From: Orenia metallireducens
GTDB taxonomy: Bacteria > Bacillota > Halanaerobiia > Halobacteroidales > Halobacteroidaceae
Assembly (NCBI RefSeq): GCF_003001995.1
Contig: NZ_PVNB01000001.1
Coordinates: 186,001-250,000 of the forward strand
Length of the DNA stretch: 64,000 bases
Direction: 5' to 3'
Shown here: positions 45,777-54,354 of the stretch, one piece after another
Layout: each line of letters starts with the position of its first letter
Position numbering within the stretch: position 1 is the first letter of the stretch
Notes under the pieces: model-generated
What the model saw: the letters and a program-made list of their open reading frames with translations, nothing else
Told to the model about the DNA's origin: nothing
Databases searched by the model: none
Position numbers and translations under genes: made by a program

Positions 45777-47120
45777 TTAGAAGCTAACTACTAATTTAGT
45801 TTTTAGAGAGTTACCTTCTCCATCAAGAGTTTCATCTTCATTATTTCCAGTGATGAACTTAGCTTCTGTATCCCAGCTGATATTATCAGAAATCTTTTGG
45901 TTTAAACCAGCTGCTAGATAAGTAAAGTCATAATCATCATCAGCAGATTGGTTAACTAATTTACCAGTTAAAGTAGTAATATCACTCATAGCATACTCAG
46001 TTCCTATTGCAAATACAGTTACATCAGTATTATCTGCATAATCATCATTAGTAGTAAATTCTACACTAGCAGTATTAGTAAATGCTCCATTTACATTGTC
46101 CCAACCTAGTTCAATACTATTTTTCTTTTCAGATTTATCTGCATGATCTACTACAGTATAATCAGCTTTCAAAGTATTGTTCGCATTTACTGCAAAGTCA
46201 GCACCAATATTAAATAAATCATAATAAGCATCATCTTCTTCTAAGTCATTTAAAGGAGCTTCAAAATCTTCTCCAACAGTTTCAAACATACCACGTACAG
46301 TTACTACATCAGTAGCTTTGTACTTAGCACCTAAGTTGAATAAAGAATCATTTTCTGTCTCGTCAGCTTGATCTTCTGATCTGTTGAATACAACTTCACC
46401 ATTAACAGTAAATAACTCATTTACATCATAAGTAAGCGCTCCAGCTACATCAGTTACTTTTTTAGCTGCTCTTGCATGATATAACTTTCCAGTAAAGCTA
46501 CCATTAGTAAAGTTTCTAGTAGCAGTTACACCATAATAATCATTACCATTTTCATCATCTTCACCTAATACAAAAGCCTTAACAGCATAATCAGAAACAG
46601 CTGTAGTTACTTCTACACCTTCCATATCTTCATCATCATAAATGAAGTATTTAGAAGCATTATAGTCCTCTAAATCTCCTGCTTTCAATGTAGCAAAACC
46701 ATTACTAAGTGTTAATAAAGCAGTATCCATTTCAATATTTTGCTCATCACCTTCAGCTTGGTGACCAAAAGCACCAGTAGTGTCAGCAAAAGTATTAGCA
46801 ATAGTATCTACTGCTAAATTAAAGTTGATGCTGTCAACATTTCCTGCGATATTGAAATCAATATTTTGATAGAATGCTTTCTCAGCAGGCATATCATCAT
46901 CATCTTTGTCAGAATCATCATTAGCATCGTAATCTAAATCTAAAACATCATCGTCAGCCCATAAGTAACCAGTTACCTCATCAGAATCTCCACCATAGTT
47001 ACCAATTTCAAAAACAGTTTCAACCTCTCCAGTAATCTTCACATTATCTACAGCTGCAAATGCTGGTGCAGCTAAAGATAGTACTACAGCACACGTAAGT
47101 AATAAAGAAATCTTTTTCAT
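45777..47120 (-). CDS. acidic outer-membrane porin, paralog of 47713-49074
   Basis: This 447-residue protein has a signal peptide (ISLLLTCAVVLSLAAPAFA). The mature region is rich in Asp and Glu and in barrel-like strands, ending LKTKLVVSF. There is no SLH domain. It is clearly homologous to the next gene upstream; both contain VDNVKITGEVETVFEIG, SFTGKLYHARA-like and ELFTVNGEVVFN segments. The acidity fits a protein exposed to high salt. The ATG follows AAGGGGGA. It has its own promoter (47247-47275), leader hairpin and terminator. Confidence 0.85.
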   Translation of the reverse strand: MKKISLLLTCAVVLSLAAPAFAAVDNVKITGEVETVFEIGNYGGDSDEVTGYLWADDDVLDLDYDANDDSDKDDDDMPAEKAFYQNIDFNIAGNVDSINFNLAVDTIANTFADTTGAFGHQAEGDEQNIEMDTALLTLSNGFATLKAGDLEDYNASKYFIYDDEDMEGVEVTTAVSDYAVKAFVLGEDDENGNDYYGVTATRNFTNGSFTGKLYHARAAKKVTDVAGALTYDVNELFTVNGEVVFNRSEDQADETENDSLFNLGAKYKATDVVTVRGMFETVGEDFEAPLNDLEEDDAYYDLFNIGADFAVNANNTLKADYTVVDHADKSEKKNSIELGWDNVNGAFTNTASVEFTTNDDYADNTDVTVFAIGTEYAMSDITTLTGKLVNQSADDDYDFTYLAAGLNQKISDNISWDTEAKFITGNNEDETLDGEGNSLKTKLVVSF

Positions 47121-47212
47121 TGTTGTTTTTCCCCCTTATGTTCTTATAAAAGTTATTTAAAGCTATTTAAATTTTAATAACTTTCTAAAATTATACTACA
47201 AAAAACTCGTTG

Positions 47213-47242
47213 GCCTATAGGGATTTCACCTCCTTCTTGGGC
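47213..47242 (-). promoter_or_regulatory. leader hairpin with extended Shine-Dalgarno, first porin paralog
   Basis: On the minus strand GCC / GGC closes a 24-nt loop with CAAGAAGGAGGTGAAATCCC. The extended Shine-Dalgarno is 107 nt upstream of the start codon. It lies at the predicted 5' end of the mRNA. Confidence 0.5.
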
Positions 47243-47246
47243 TCTA

Positions 47247-47275
47247 AAATTATTAAAGTAATTAAAACTTTACAA
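47247..47275 (-). promoter_or_regulatory. promoter of the first porin paralog
   Basis: On the minus strand TTGTAA (47275-47270), a 17-bp spacer and TAATTT (47252-47247) place the start of transcription near 47240, at the first base of the leader hairpin. Confidence 0.5.
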
Positions 47276-47662
47276 TTTTAAAGTCTGGTTATTAAAACAC
47301 CTTTTATATAGTAAAATTTTAATTACCTTCACTTAAAAATAAGTTATATTGCCTCTTAAAATTGACTTATATAATTATAATACAATAATAATTTAACCAT
47401 GTCAAATATTTCATTAAAAAGAATAATTAAATATATCTCTCTAAGAAAACCTAAGGTTACAATCTTAATCAAATAATATTAAATTAATCCAAAGATCATT
47501 ATTTAATATTAAATTTTTTGTAGAGGCTTTTATGTATAAATATGTATATTTGTACATTTATTTCAAACAAAAATTTATAGATAATAAAATCTGAAATAAA
47601 ATTTTATTATTTCTTTATTTATATTAATTTTATTGAACTATTATTACTTAACCTCCTAAAAT

Positions 47663-47694
47663 AAAAAACCCCCTAGGGATTCCCTAGAGGGTTT
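47663..47694 (-). terminator. terminator of the second porin paralog
   Basis: The stem AAACCCTCTAGGGA / TCCCTAGGGGGTTT (one mismatch) is followed by TTT on the minus strand, 19 bp after the stop at 47713. Confidence 0.88.
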
Positions 47695-47712
47695 AATCTT
47701 AATAGAATTAAA

Positions 47713-49074
47713 TTAGAAACTAACAGTTAATTTAGTTTTTACAGAATTACCTTTTCCATCTACATTGTTCTTTTCACCAGTAATGAATTGAGCTTCTGTA
47801 TTCCAGCTAATATTATCAGATAATTTTTGATTTAAACCAGCTACTAAATAAGTATAGCTTAAATCTCCATCATCATGAGCTTTATCAGTTGATTTATTTA
47901 CTAATTTAGCATTTACAGTAGAAATATCACTCATAGCATACTCAGTTCCTAAAGTAAGAACAGTTACATCAGTGTTTTCTTTGTAATTATCATTAGTAGT
48001 AAATTCTACAGAAGCAGTGTTAGTAAATGCTCCAGTAGTATTGTCTAAAGCTAGCTCAATAGTATTTTTCTTTTCAGAATTATCAGCATAATCTACTACA
48101 GTATAGTCAGCTTTTAGAGTATTATTAGCATTTAATGCAAAGTCACTACCAAGATTAAATTTAGTGTAGTCATTATCTTCTTCAAGATCAGCTTGAGGAG
48201 CAGCTTTAAATTTATCCCCAACAGTTTCAAATTCACCACGTACAGTTACTACATCAGTAGCTTTGTACTTAGCACCTAAGTTGATTAGAGAATCACTTTC
48301 TGTCTCGTCAGCTTGATCTTTTGAACTGTTAAATACTACTTCACCATTAACAGTAAATAACTCATTTACATCATAAGTAGCAGCTACAGCTAAATCAGTA
48401 AGCTTTTCCTCTGCTCTTGCATGATATAGCTTTCCAGTATAGCTACCATTAGCAAAGTTCTTAGTAGCACTTACACCATAGTAGTCATCACCTTTGTCAC
48501 CATCTTCACCTACTACAAAAGCTCTAACATCATAATCAGCAATAGTTGTACTTACCTCTACACCTTCCATATCTTCTTCATCAATGAAATAAGAATCAAC
48601 ATCATAATCAGCAAAATCTCCTGCTTTAAGTGTAGAAACACCCTTAGTTACTGTTAATAAAGCAGTATCCATTTTGAATTGATTTGTATCATCACCTTCA
48701 CCTAAATCATAACCAGTATTGCTATAAGGTACACGAGTAGCCTCAGCAAAACTATTAGTGATAGTATCAACAGCTAAGTCAAAGTTGATATTCTCAACAT
48801 TTCCTGTAATATTTAGACCAATTGTTTGGTAAAATGCCCTTTCAGCAGGAAAATCATCAGAATCTTTGTTATCTCCTACTACAGGTAAATCAATATCTAA
48901 AGCATCACCATCAGCCCATAATTCAGCAGTTTTATCTACATTTTCACCATAATGACCAATCTCAAAAACAGTCTCAACCTCTCCAGTAATCTTCACATTA
49001 TCTACAACTGCAAATGCTGGTACAGCTAAAGCCATAACTAAAGCAAACGTAAGTAATAAAGAAATCTTTTTCAT
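47713..49074 (-). CDS. acidic outer-membrane porin, paralog of 45777-47120
   Basis: This 453-residue secreted barrel has signal peptide ISLLLTFALVMALAVPAFA and the same VDNVKITGEVETVFEIG start of the mature part as its neighbour. It ends VKTKLTVSF. I start it at ATG 49074 because the preceding GAACATAAGGGGGAAAA is nearly identical to that before the paralog; a TTG further upstream only extends into the leader. The two genes, with leaders and terminators, are a tandem duplication that has since diverged. Confidence 0.86.
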   Translation of the reverse strand: MKKISLLLTFALVMALAVPAFAVVDNVKITGEVETVFEIGHYGENVDKTAELWADGDALDIDLPVVGDNKDSDDFPAERAFYQTIGLNITGNVENINFDLAVDTITNSFAEATRVPYSNTGYDLGEGDDTNQFKMDTALLTVTKGVSTLKAGDFADYDVDSYFIDEEDMEGVEVSTTIADYDVRAFVVGEDGDKGDDYYGVSATKNFANGSYTGKLYHARAEEKLTDLAVAATYDVNELFTVNGEVVFNSSKDQADETESDSLINLGAKYKATDVVTVRGEFETVGDKFKAAPQADLEEDNDYTKFNLGSDFALNANNTLKADYTVVDYADNSEKKNTIELALDNTTGAFTNTASVEFTTNDNYKENTDVTVLTLGTEYAMSDISTVNAKLVNKSTDKAHDDGDLSYTYLVAGLNQKLSDNISWNTEAQFITGEKNNVDGKGNSVKTKLTVSF

Positions 49075-49152
49075 TATTATTTTCCCCCTTATGTTCTTAT
49101 AATAATTGTTTTCTAGCTTTTTCAATAAATTATCATTTTAAACTCAATTTGC

Positions 49153-49182
49153 GGCTTATCGGGGTTCACCTCCTTCTTTGCC
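49153..49182 (-). promoter_or_regulatory. leader hairpin with extended Shine-Dalgarno, second porin paralog
   Basis: On the minus strand GGC / GCC closes a 24-nt loop with AAAGAAGGAGGTGAACCCC. An outer TCAA / TTGA could extend the stem across a bulge. The purine run is 93 nt upstream of the start codon. A TATTAT -10 lies just upstream at 49193-49188. Confidence 0.5.
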
Positions 49183-49468
49183 TTGATATAATAAAATTTT
49201 TCTATTAACTTAATTCTATGCAATCAACCAAACTCCTTTATTTTATTCTGTTTTTTATTAAAAAAAATAAATTAAAATAAATAATTAGTTAATTTTATAA
49301 ATAGTTAGTATTTTTATTATAATGTATTAAATTATATATAATTTAATACATTATACCTAAAGTGAGATTATTTTATTTTAATACTAATTATAACCTAGAT
49401 TTTTTTGTTATATTTTGAATTATCAGACTATTTTCTTTTTAGTTAATAAAATTTAGATAATAGAGAGA

Positions 49469-49577
49469 TATTACGACACTTTTTACTTTGGTAGTTAGGT
49501 AGTTTGGGGGTAGATAGTTAGGAAAAATCTAACCATCCAACTACCTACCCACCTAACTCCGAAATTGTCGCAATATA
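49469..49577. repeat. TAGTTAGG-type hairpin repeat
   Basis: The left arm runs 49469-49522 (containing TTTGGTAGTTAGGTAGTTTG) and the right arm 49528-49577 (containing CCAACTACCTACCCACCTAA). They are near reverse complements over about 50 bp with only a 5-bp loop, and the outer ends TATTACGACA / TGTCGCAATA also pair. It has the same word-repeat architecture as the other families. Confidence 0.8.
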
Positions 49578-49616
49578 CCTAAACGCTACTATATATCTAG
49601 ATTAAATTTAAATAAG

Positions 49617-49653
49617 AAAAAAGGAACTAGGTAAAAATACCTAGTTCCTTTTT
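49617..49653 (-). terminator. terminator at the end of the LPS operon
   Basis: The perfect stem AAGGAACTAGGTA / TACCTAGTTCCTT is followed by a T run on the minus strand. The left arm includes the TAG stop of the YqgF-like gene. It closes the long operon that starts beyond the right edge. Confidence 0.88.
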
Positions 49654-50039
49654 GACATTTTATTCAAATATCTCAAAACCAATATAATAGCTACATAGTC
49701 ATCAACAGGCTCTGGAGGCGTTTGCATTGAAGTAGGCAGTAACCTTCTCCACCCTCGCCGAGGATTCTCCTTCCAATAGTACTCTCTAGCTTCTAAAGTA
49801 GAGTGAGATTCATCAATAATATAAATCTTCTTAAAGACTCCCTTTAAATTAGTAGCTATATCATCACTTTTAGTCCCATTTCCTAAAACGACAACTTGAA
49901 GCTGATAATCATCCTTTAATACCTTTAATTTATCTATGAGGCTATTGCTCTTTATAACCGCCTTAAATCTAACATTCAAATCTTTATCTATCACGGCTAA
50001 ACCACATTTATCCTTTCCTGGGTCAATTCCAATTATCAT
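49641..50039 (-). CDS. YqgF/RuvC-like RNase H-fold protein
   Basis: This 132-residue protein has the RNase H-fold start MIIGIDPGKDKCGLAVIDKD, then LQVVVLGNGTKSDDI and the acidic IIDESHSTLEAREYYW. It ends with EPVDDYVAIILVLRYL. These match the YqgF/RuvC-like nuclease fold, but it is shorter and more diverged than canonical RuvX. Its partner gene (DUF3084) overlaps it by 17 bp. I start it at ATG 50039, with AGGTGAT upstream. Processing of 16S rRNA is the family role but is not assured for this variant. Confidence 0.75.
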   Translation of the reverse strand: MIIGIDPGKDKCGLAVIDKDLNVRFKAVIKSNSLIDKLKVLKDDYQLQVVVLGNGTKSDDIATNLKGVFKKIYIIDESHSTLEAREYYWKENPRRGWRRLLPTSMQTPPEPVDDYVAIILVLRYLNKMSKRN

Positions 50040-51186
50040 TATCATCACCTAGTATCTTAAATTCTATATTATCTTTTAACTTATCATTACGCCAAATATC
50101 ATTAAGTGCTATGACTTGAATCTTGCTAGATTTATTCTCCATTAAAAGTCTATCAATTATAGGATAAAGGGTAATTGGACTAATTTTTCCTACTTCACCT
50201 TTGGAATCAACTAAAAGTCCATCACTAATAACTTCTCTCTTTAAATTCTCTAACAAGAAATCTAAATCTCTTTCAATAGAGGATAAATTATCAGTAGATT
50301 GTACTTCACCTACCAAGATAGGTTCTCCTTGCTGATAGACTTTATAATCTTCATAAATATCAAAATTAATAGCTAAAGCTTCATCTTTAAAGGTATTCTT
50401 AGCAGTTACTAACCTTAAGATAACTCTATCTTTCTTATCTTTTAAAATCTCATATAATCCATTGAGTTCTTGGTTATTATACGTAATACTCCCTTCCTTT
50501 CCTCTAACTTCAATACCTGCTTGTCTAGCCAGTACATCTGCTTGCTCTAAGAGCTTATTGACCTTATCCTCTGCCTTATTTAAGCCTTCTTCTAAATTTA
50601 TTACCTCTTCAATTATAATCTCACCTTTTTGGTAAATAATATCTCCAGTCAATGACGATAAGTACCTTCTACCAAATAGACTGATATTATAAGCTAAGTT
50701 ATCAACCTGCTCTGTCAAAGAGCTTTTTTGCAGATTCAATTCTTCCACTTTATCTTCTAACTCTAGCTTGCTCTCTTGGACAATTTGATACTCCTGCTTT
50801 ACCTTAGTTAAATCTGCTTCTAAATTATCTTTATCCTCTTCCAAGATAAGCAAATCATTGACCTTCTTGTCAATATCCCTTCGTAAATCTAATAACTCGT
50901 TATTTTTAGATGCTAAACTCTGATTTAAGACAGATAAACGTTCTAGCATTGCTTCCATATCAAATAATGCCATTCGTACATCCTTTGAGGCTCCCATTAA
51001 GAGTACTAAGGAAGCTAGAGCAATCAAGATACCTGTACCTACAGTAATCACTATTGAAGTATGCTTAGGGCGCAACCCAAAAAGGGATAACCTCTTCTTT
51101 CCTATCTTCATTCCAATCTTATCACCAACATAAGCTATAATTCCTGCTACAATAATTAGAGACAATAGTAACTTAATCCCATACAT
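50023..51186 (-). CDS. DUF3084 membrane protein
   Basis: This 387-residue protein has two N-terminal membrane segments (LLLSLIIVAGIIAYVG and IVITVGTGILIALASLVLLM) separated by KRLSLFGLRPKHTS. A long coiled coil (about residues 80-175) and a mixed C-terminal domain follow. The N-terminal GLRPKHTS region is characteristic of DUF3084. ATG 51186 follows AAAGGGGA. The function is unknown; its position between the Lpt genes and a YqgF-like gene suggests an envelope role. Confidence 0.82.
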   Translation of the reverse strand: MYGIKLLLSLIIVAGIIAYVGDKIGMKIGKKRLSLFGLRPKHTSIVITVGTGILIALASLVLLMGASKDVRMALFDMEAMLERLSVLNQSLASKNNELLDLRRDIDKKVNDLLILEEDKDNLEADLTKVKQEYQIVQESKLELEDKVEELNLQKSSLTEQVDNLAYNISLFGRRYLSSLTGDIIYQKGEIIIEEVINLEEGLNKAEDKVNKLLEQADVLARQAGIEVRGKEGSITYNNQELNGLYEILKDKKDRVILRLVTAKNTFKDEALAINFDIYEDYKVYQQGEPILVGEVQSTDNLSSIERDLDFLLENLKREVISDGLLVDSKGEVGKISPITLYPIIDRLLMENKSSKIQVIALNDIWRNDKLKDNIEFKILGDDNDNWN

Positions 51187-51207
51187 ACTATATCCCCTTT
51201 CTAAGGG

Positions 51208-51313
51208 CAGTTTACAGTATACAGTTAAGTTTAAAACCACTTAAACCCTAAAAATAAACAGACGTAAAGTTTTTGATATTTTAACTGTCAACTGTACATT
51301 GTAAACTGTACAC
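51208..51313. repeat. CAACTGT-type hairpin repeat
   Basis: The left arm starts GCAGTTTACAGTATACAGTT and the right arm reads TTTAACTGTCAACTGTACAT then TGTAAACTGTACAC. They form a long imperfect stem in the 133-bp gap between lptF/G and the DUF3084 gene. Confidence 0.8.
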
Positions 51314-51319
51314 TATTAT

Positions 51320-52417
51320 TTATCTGGATGCTTTATACATCAATCCAACTCCTACTATAGTAAAGATTATATTCTGAATCCAAGCTCCTAGCCAAGGTGC
51401 TATACTTCCACCTTCACCCATAGAAGAACCAATAGTCATAAGCGTATAATAGATAAAGATAACTATAATACTCAATCCTAATCCGATAGAAGAGCCTGAA
51501 CGATTAGGCTGTAAACCTAGGGGTGCTCCTACCAAGGCAAAGATAAAACAAGCAAAAGGAACTGCATACCTTTGATGATAAACCACCTTCAACTCTTTAA
51601 CATCTCGCCCTTCTTCTTCCATAAGTTCTATATGCTCACTCAACTCTGATAGGGTCATTTCTTCAGGCTCCTTCTGATTACGAGTAATTTGAGTTGGAGT
51701 TCTATCCAAATTACTCTTCATATTGAATCTTTTAAAGGTAGTCTGAGGTACTTGTCCATTATCAGTAATTGTATAAATAGTCCCATCTATAAATACCCAC
51801 TCTTCTTCTAACCACTCTGCTTTCTTGGCTTGAATACTAGTAACTAGCTTTCCATCCTCATAATCTTGCCAGGTTACTCCCTCTAACATCTGAGTATTAC
51901 CATCATACTTATCAGCTGTTAAGATATAGTCCAACTTGCCTGTTTGACTATCAACTGGAGATATTACTAAATTTTTTTGAGTCTTAGGTCTAACTGTACC
52001 ATGCTTGAGCTTCCAAACAATCTCTTCATAGGTATTTAGACTGGCTGGTACTAAACTATTATCAAAAAAGATAGTAAGTCCACTTATCAATAATCCAACT
52101 ATCAATACTGGGGTAACTATCTTAATAAAGCTAATTCCTCCTGCCTTTAAAGCTATAACCTCACTATCACCTGATAAACGCCCAAAGGATAATAAAGTAG
52201 CCAATAACATAGACATAGGAAAGGTTAATACAATTACCTGTGGCAAACTTAAAAAGAATAGCTTTACTATTGTTAACAATGGAACTCCATATTGAGACAT
52301 CATCTTAGCTAAGCTAATCAGTACATCTGTCCCAACGAAGATACTCGTAAAAGCAAAGACCCCAAAAAGAAATGGTTGAATCAACTCAACCAATAAATAT
52401 CGATAAATAATCTTCAT
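51320..52417 (-). CDS. LptF/LptG family LPS permease
   Basis: This inner-membrane subunit of the Lpt transporter has 365 residues. It starts KIIYRYLLVELIQPFLFGVF, has three N-terminal membrane helices, a periplasmic beta-jellyroll (about 130-270) and three C-terminal helices. FPMSMLLATLLSFGRLSGDS with EVIALKAGG is the coupling-helix region that contacts LptB. Only one such gene is present, where proteobacteria have both LptF and LptG. It may act as a homodimer, or a second gene lies elsewhere. It lies 11 bp downstream of lptB. Confidence 0.92.
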   Translation of the reverse strand: MKIIYRYLLVELIQPFLFGVFAFTSIFVGTDVLISLAKMMSQYGVPLLTIVKLFFLSLPQVIVLTFPMSMLLATLLSFGRLSGDSEVIALKAGGISFIKIVTPVLIVGLLISGLTIFFDNSLVPASLNTYEEIVWKLKHGTVRPKTQKNLVISPVDSQTGKLDYILTADKYDGNTQMLEGVTWQDYEDGKLVTSIQAKKAEWLEEEWVFIDGTIYTITDNGQVPQTTFKRFNMKSNLDRTPTQITRNQKEPEEMTLSELSEHIELMEEEGRDVKELKVVYHQRYAVPFACFIFALVGAPLGLQPNRSGSSIGLGLSIIVIFIYYTLMTIGSSMGEGGSIAPWLGAWIQNIIFTIVGVGLMYKASR

Positions 52418-52428
52418 TTACTGCCACC

Positions 52429-53148
52429 TCACATACTAAATGTTTCACCTAAATAGAACTTCTTAGCCGTTTCACTATTAGCAATCTCTTCAGAAGTACC
52501 TGATAATAGTATCTTCCCCTGATGCATAATGTATGCTCTATCGGTGATTGCCAATGTTTCCCTAACACTATGGTCAGTAATGAGTACCCCCAACCCTCTA
52601 TTCTTTAAGTGAGAGACAATACCTTGAATATCACTAACAGCAATTGGATCTACTCCAGCAAAAGGCTCATCTAATAAGATATACTCAGGGTCTGTTGCTA
52701 AAGCTCGGGCAATCTCTACTCTCCTTCTTTCACCACCAGATAACATATAGCCTTTCTGTTTACGGATATGGGCAATATCAAACTCTTTTAGTAAAGACTC
52801 TAAAATCTCATGATTATCCTCTTGACGATCTATCATCTCTAAGATAGCCATAATATTCTGTTCTACTGTCAGCTTTCTAAAGACCGATGCCTCTTGAGCC
52901 AGATAACCAATCCCCTTTCTAGCACGTTTATGCATCGGTAACGGGGTAATATCATTACTATTTAAAGTAATATTCCCTTGATTAGGGCTTACTAAGCCTA
53001 CAACCATATAAAAGGTAGTTGTCTTACCAGCACCATTGGGACCTAGAATTCCTACAATTTCACCTTTGTTAACCTCAAAGCTTACACCCTTTACTACATC
53101 TCTCTTATTATACGTCTTAATCAAATTTTCAGCCTTAATTGCCATCAT
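52429..53148 (-). CDS. lptB: LPS export ABC ATPase LptB
   Basis: This 239-residue cytoplasmic ATPase drives LPS extraction from the inner membrane. Walker A is [20 protein letters not shown]. The Q-loop reads [20 protein letters not shown]. The LptB-type signature is [20 protein letters not shown], and Walker B with the following residues is [16 protein letters not shown]. Its ATG overlaps the lptA stop (TGATG). The partner permease is the LptF/G gene just downstream. Confidence 0.95.
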   Translation of the reverse strand: MMAIKAENLIKTYNKRDVVKGVSFEVNKGEIVGILGPNGAGKTTTFYMVVGLVSPNQGNITLNSNDITPLPMHKRARKGIGYLAQEASVFRKLTVEQNIMAILEMIDRQEDNHEILESLLKEFDIAHIRKQKGYMLSGGERRRVEIARALATDPEYILLDEPFAGVDPIAVSDIQGIVSHLKNRGLGVLITDHSVRETLAITDRAYIMHQGKILLSGTSEEIANSETAKKFYLGETFSM

Positions 53149-53777
53149 CAATCACCCTTCTCATCACTAGGAATAACAAATTTTGTCTTCCCTTTAGCAA
53201 TCATCTTTCTAGTCTTTAAATTAATGATTACCTCTTCAGCATTCACTGTCTGTGTTCCACGTTTTGCATAAACATTACCAGTTAATATCACCTCTTGAGA
53301 TACATCATTATACTCCATCTCTTCTGCATCTGCTATTAAATCTTGACTTTCATCTACAATATGGGCTCCACCATAGACGAATAATTTATTAGTATCCAAA
53401 TTAAATTCGAATCTATTGCCAGTTATAGTAGCTCCCTCATTTTCCATCTTAGGATTACCAGTTAATACCCCTTGCTTAGATTTATTATTTAGTGTTAACT
53501 CTTGACCAGTTAGCTTACTTCCCTCTTGTTGAATAACAACTTCCCCTGTAGCCTTTATTTCACCTAAGTTTTGATTTGCAGTCAACTTATTAGAAGTTAG
53601 CTTTAAATTATCTCTATCTAATACAACATTTCCTGTAGCAATAATCTCAGAGTTCATATCATCAACTATCAATTTATCTGCCATTAATATAGTCTCTTCT
53701 TCTTGAGCCAATAGATTAACTGATGTAAACAATAAGGTCAATATAAATAAACTTAAAATCAAGGATTTATTCTTCAT
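53148..53777 (-). CDS. lptA: LPS transport periplasmic protein LptA
   Basis: This secreted protein of 209 residues has signal peptide [20 protein letters not shown] and OstA-type jellyroll repeats. Examples are [40 protein letters not shown] and [20 protein letters not shown]. It forms the periplasmic bridge between LptC and LptD. The start is either ATG 53777 or GTG 53786, both inside the end of lptC; I favour the ATG. It overlaps lptC by 11 bp and lptB by 1 bp. Confidence 0.93.
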   Translation of the reverse strand: MKNKSLILSLFILTLLFTSVNLLAQEEETILMADKLIVDDMNSEIIATGNVVLDRDNLKLTSNKLTANQNLGEIKATGEVVIQQEGSKLTGQELTLNNKSKQGVLTGNPKMENEGATITGNRFEFNLDTNKLFVYGGAHIVDESQDLIADAEEMEYNDVSQEVILTGNVYAKRGTQTVNAEEVIINLKTRKMIAKGKTKFVIPSDEKGD

Positions 53778-54354
53778 TACCTTCACCCATTTCTTGAGAA
53801 ATAACTTTTACATTCCCTAATATCTCTAGTTTCTTTAAATCAACCTGACTTATAAATCGCTCACCTCTAACCTTTAATCCAGGTTGTTCAATTAACACAT
53901 GACCTAGTCCTATCAACTCATTTTTGGCACTATTCCAATTTAGATTATCGGCTTTGAGTAGCTTTTCTTGACTCTTAATGGTTATAGGACCCTCTAATCC
54001 AATAAAACCTGTTTCTATATCCACCTTACCTTTATCAGCTATAATATTGATTACTTCCTTTTCTTCCTCATAAACCTTAGCTTGAATTTGATTTAATGTA
54101 ATTTGATTTCCCAGTTCAAATTGTTGGATTGATTCTGCCCCCAACTCCCATCTAGTAATACCATCTTCACTATATAAGGTTATAGATGATTCTTCTAATT
54201 CCAGACGAGGCTCAGCTTCTTGTTCTTCCTGTAAAGACTTAGGTGAAATTTTGACCTCTGGCTTTTGAGAGTAGTTATTTGTAGCAAAGATAATTAAAGG
54301 AATTATTAAGATTAAAAAAGCAACTACAAGATACTTTTTACTTAACTTCTTCAC
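53767..54354 (-). CDS. lptC: LPS transport protein LptC
   Basis: This 195-residue inner-membrane-anchored protein has one N-terminal helix (KYLVVAFLILIIPLIIFATN) and a periplasmic jellyroll (for example NIIADKGKVDIETGFIGLEG and ELIGLGHVLIEQPGLKVRGE). It passes LPS from the LptBFG complex to LptA. I start it at GTG 54354, with GAGGGGG upstream; the GTG overlaps the stop of the acyltransferase gene by one base. Confidence 0.92.
   Translation of the reverse strand: MKKLSKKYLVVAFLILIIPLIIFATNNYSQKPEVKISPKSLQEEQEAEPRLELEESSITLYSEDGITRWELGAESIQQFELGNQITLNQIQAKVYEEEKEVINIIADKGKVDIETGFIGLEGPITIKSQEKLLKADNLNWNSAKNELIGLGHVLIEQPGLKVRGERFISQVDLKKLEILGNVKVISQEMGEGNEE

Larger units (their letters stand above)
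47121..47712. other. 592-bp gap: porin leader and promoter, then unassigned AT-rich DNA
   Basis: The gap holds the leader and promoter of the porin at 45777 (47121-47275) and the terminator of the porin at 47713 (47663-47694). Between them about 390 bp of very AT-rich sequence shows no gene or clear repeat. Confidence 0.6.
49075..49640. other. 566-bp gap: porin leader, AT-rich DNA and a TAGTTAGG-type hairpin
   Basis: 49075-49193 is the leader and -10 region of the porin at 47713. 49195-49465 is AT-rich with nothing assigned. 49469-49577 is a long hairpin repeat. The terminator of the YqgF-like gene is at 49617-49653. Confidence 0.65.
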
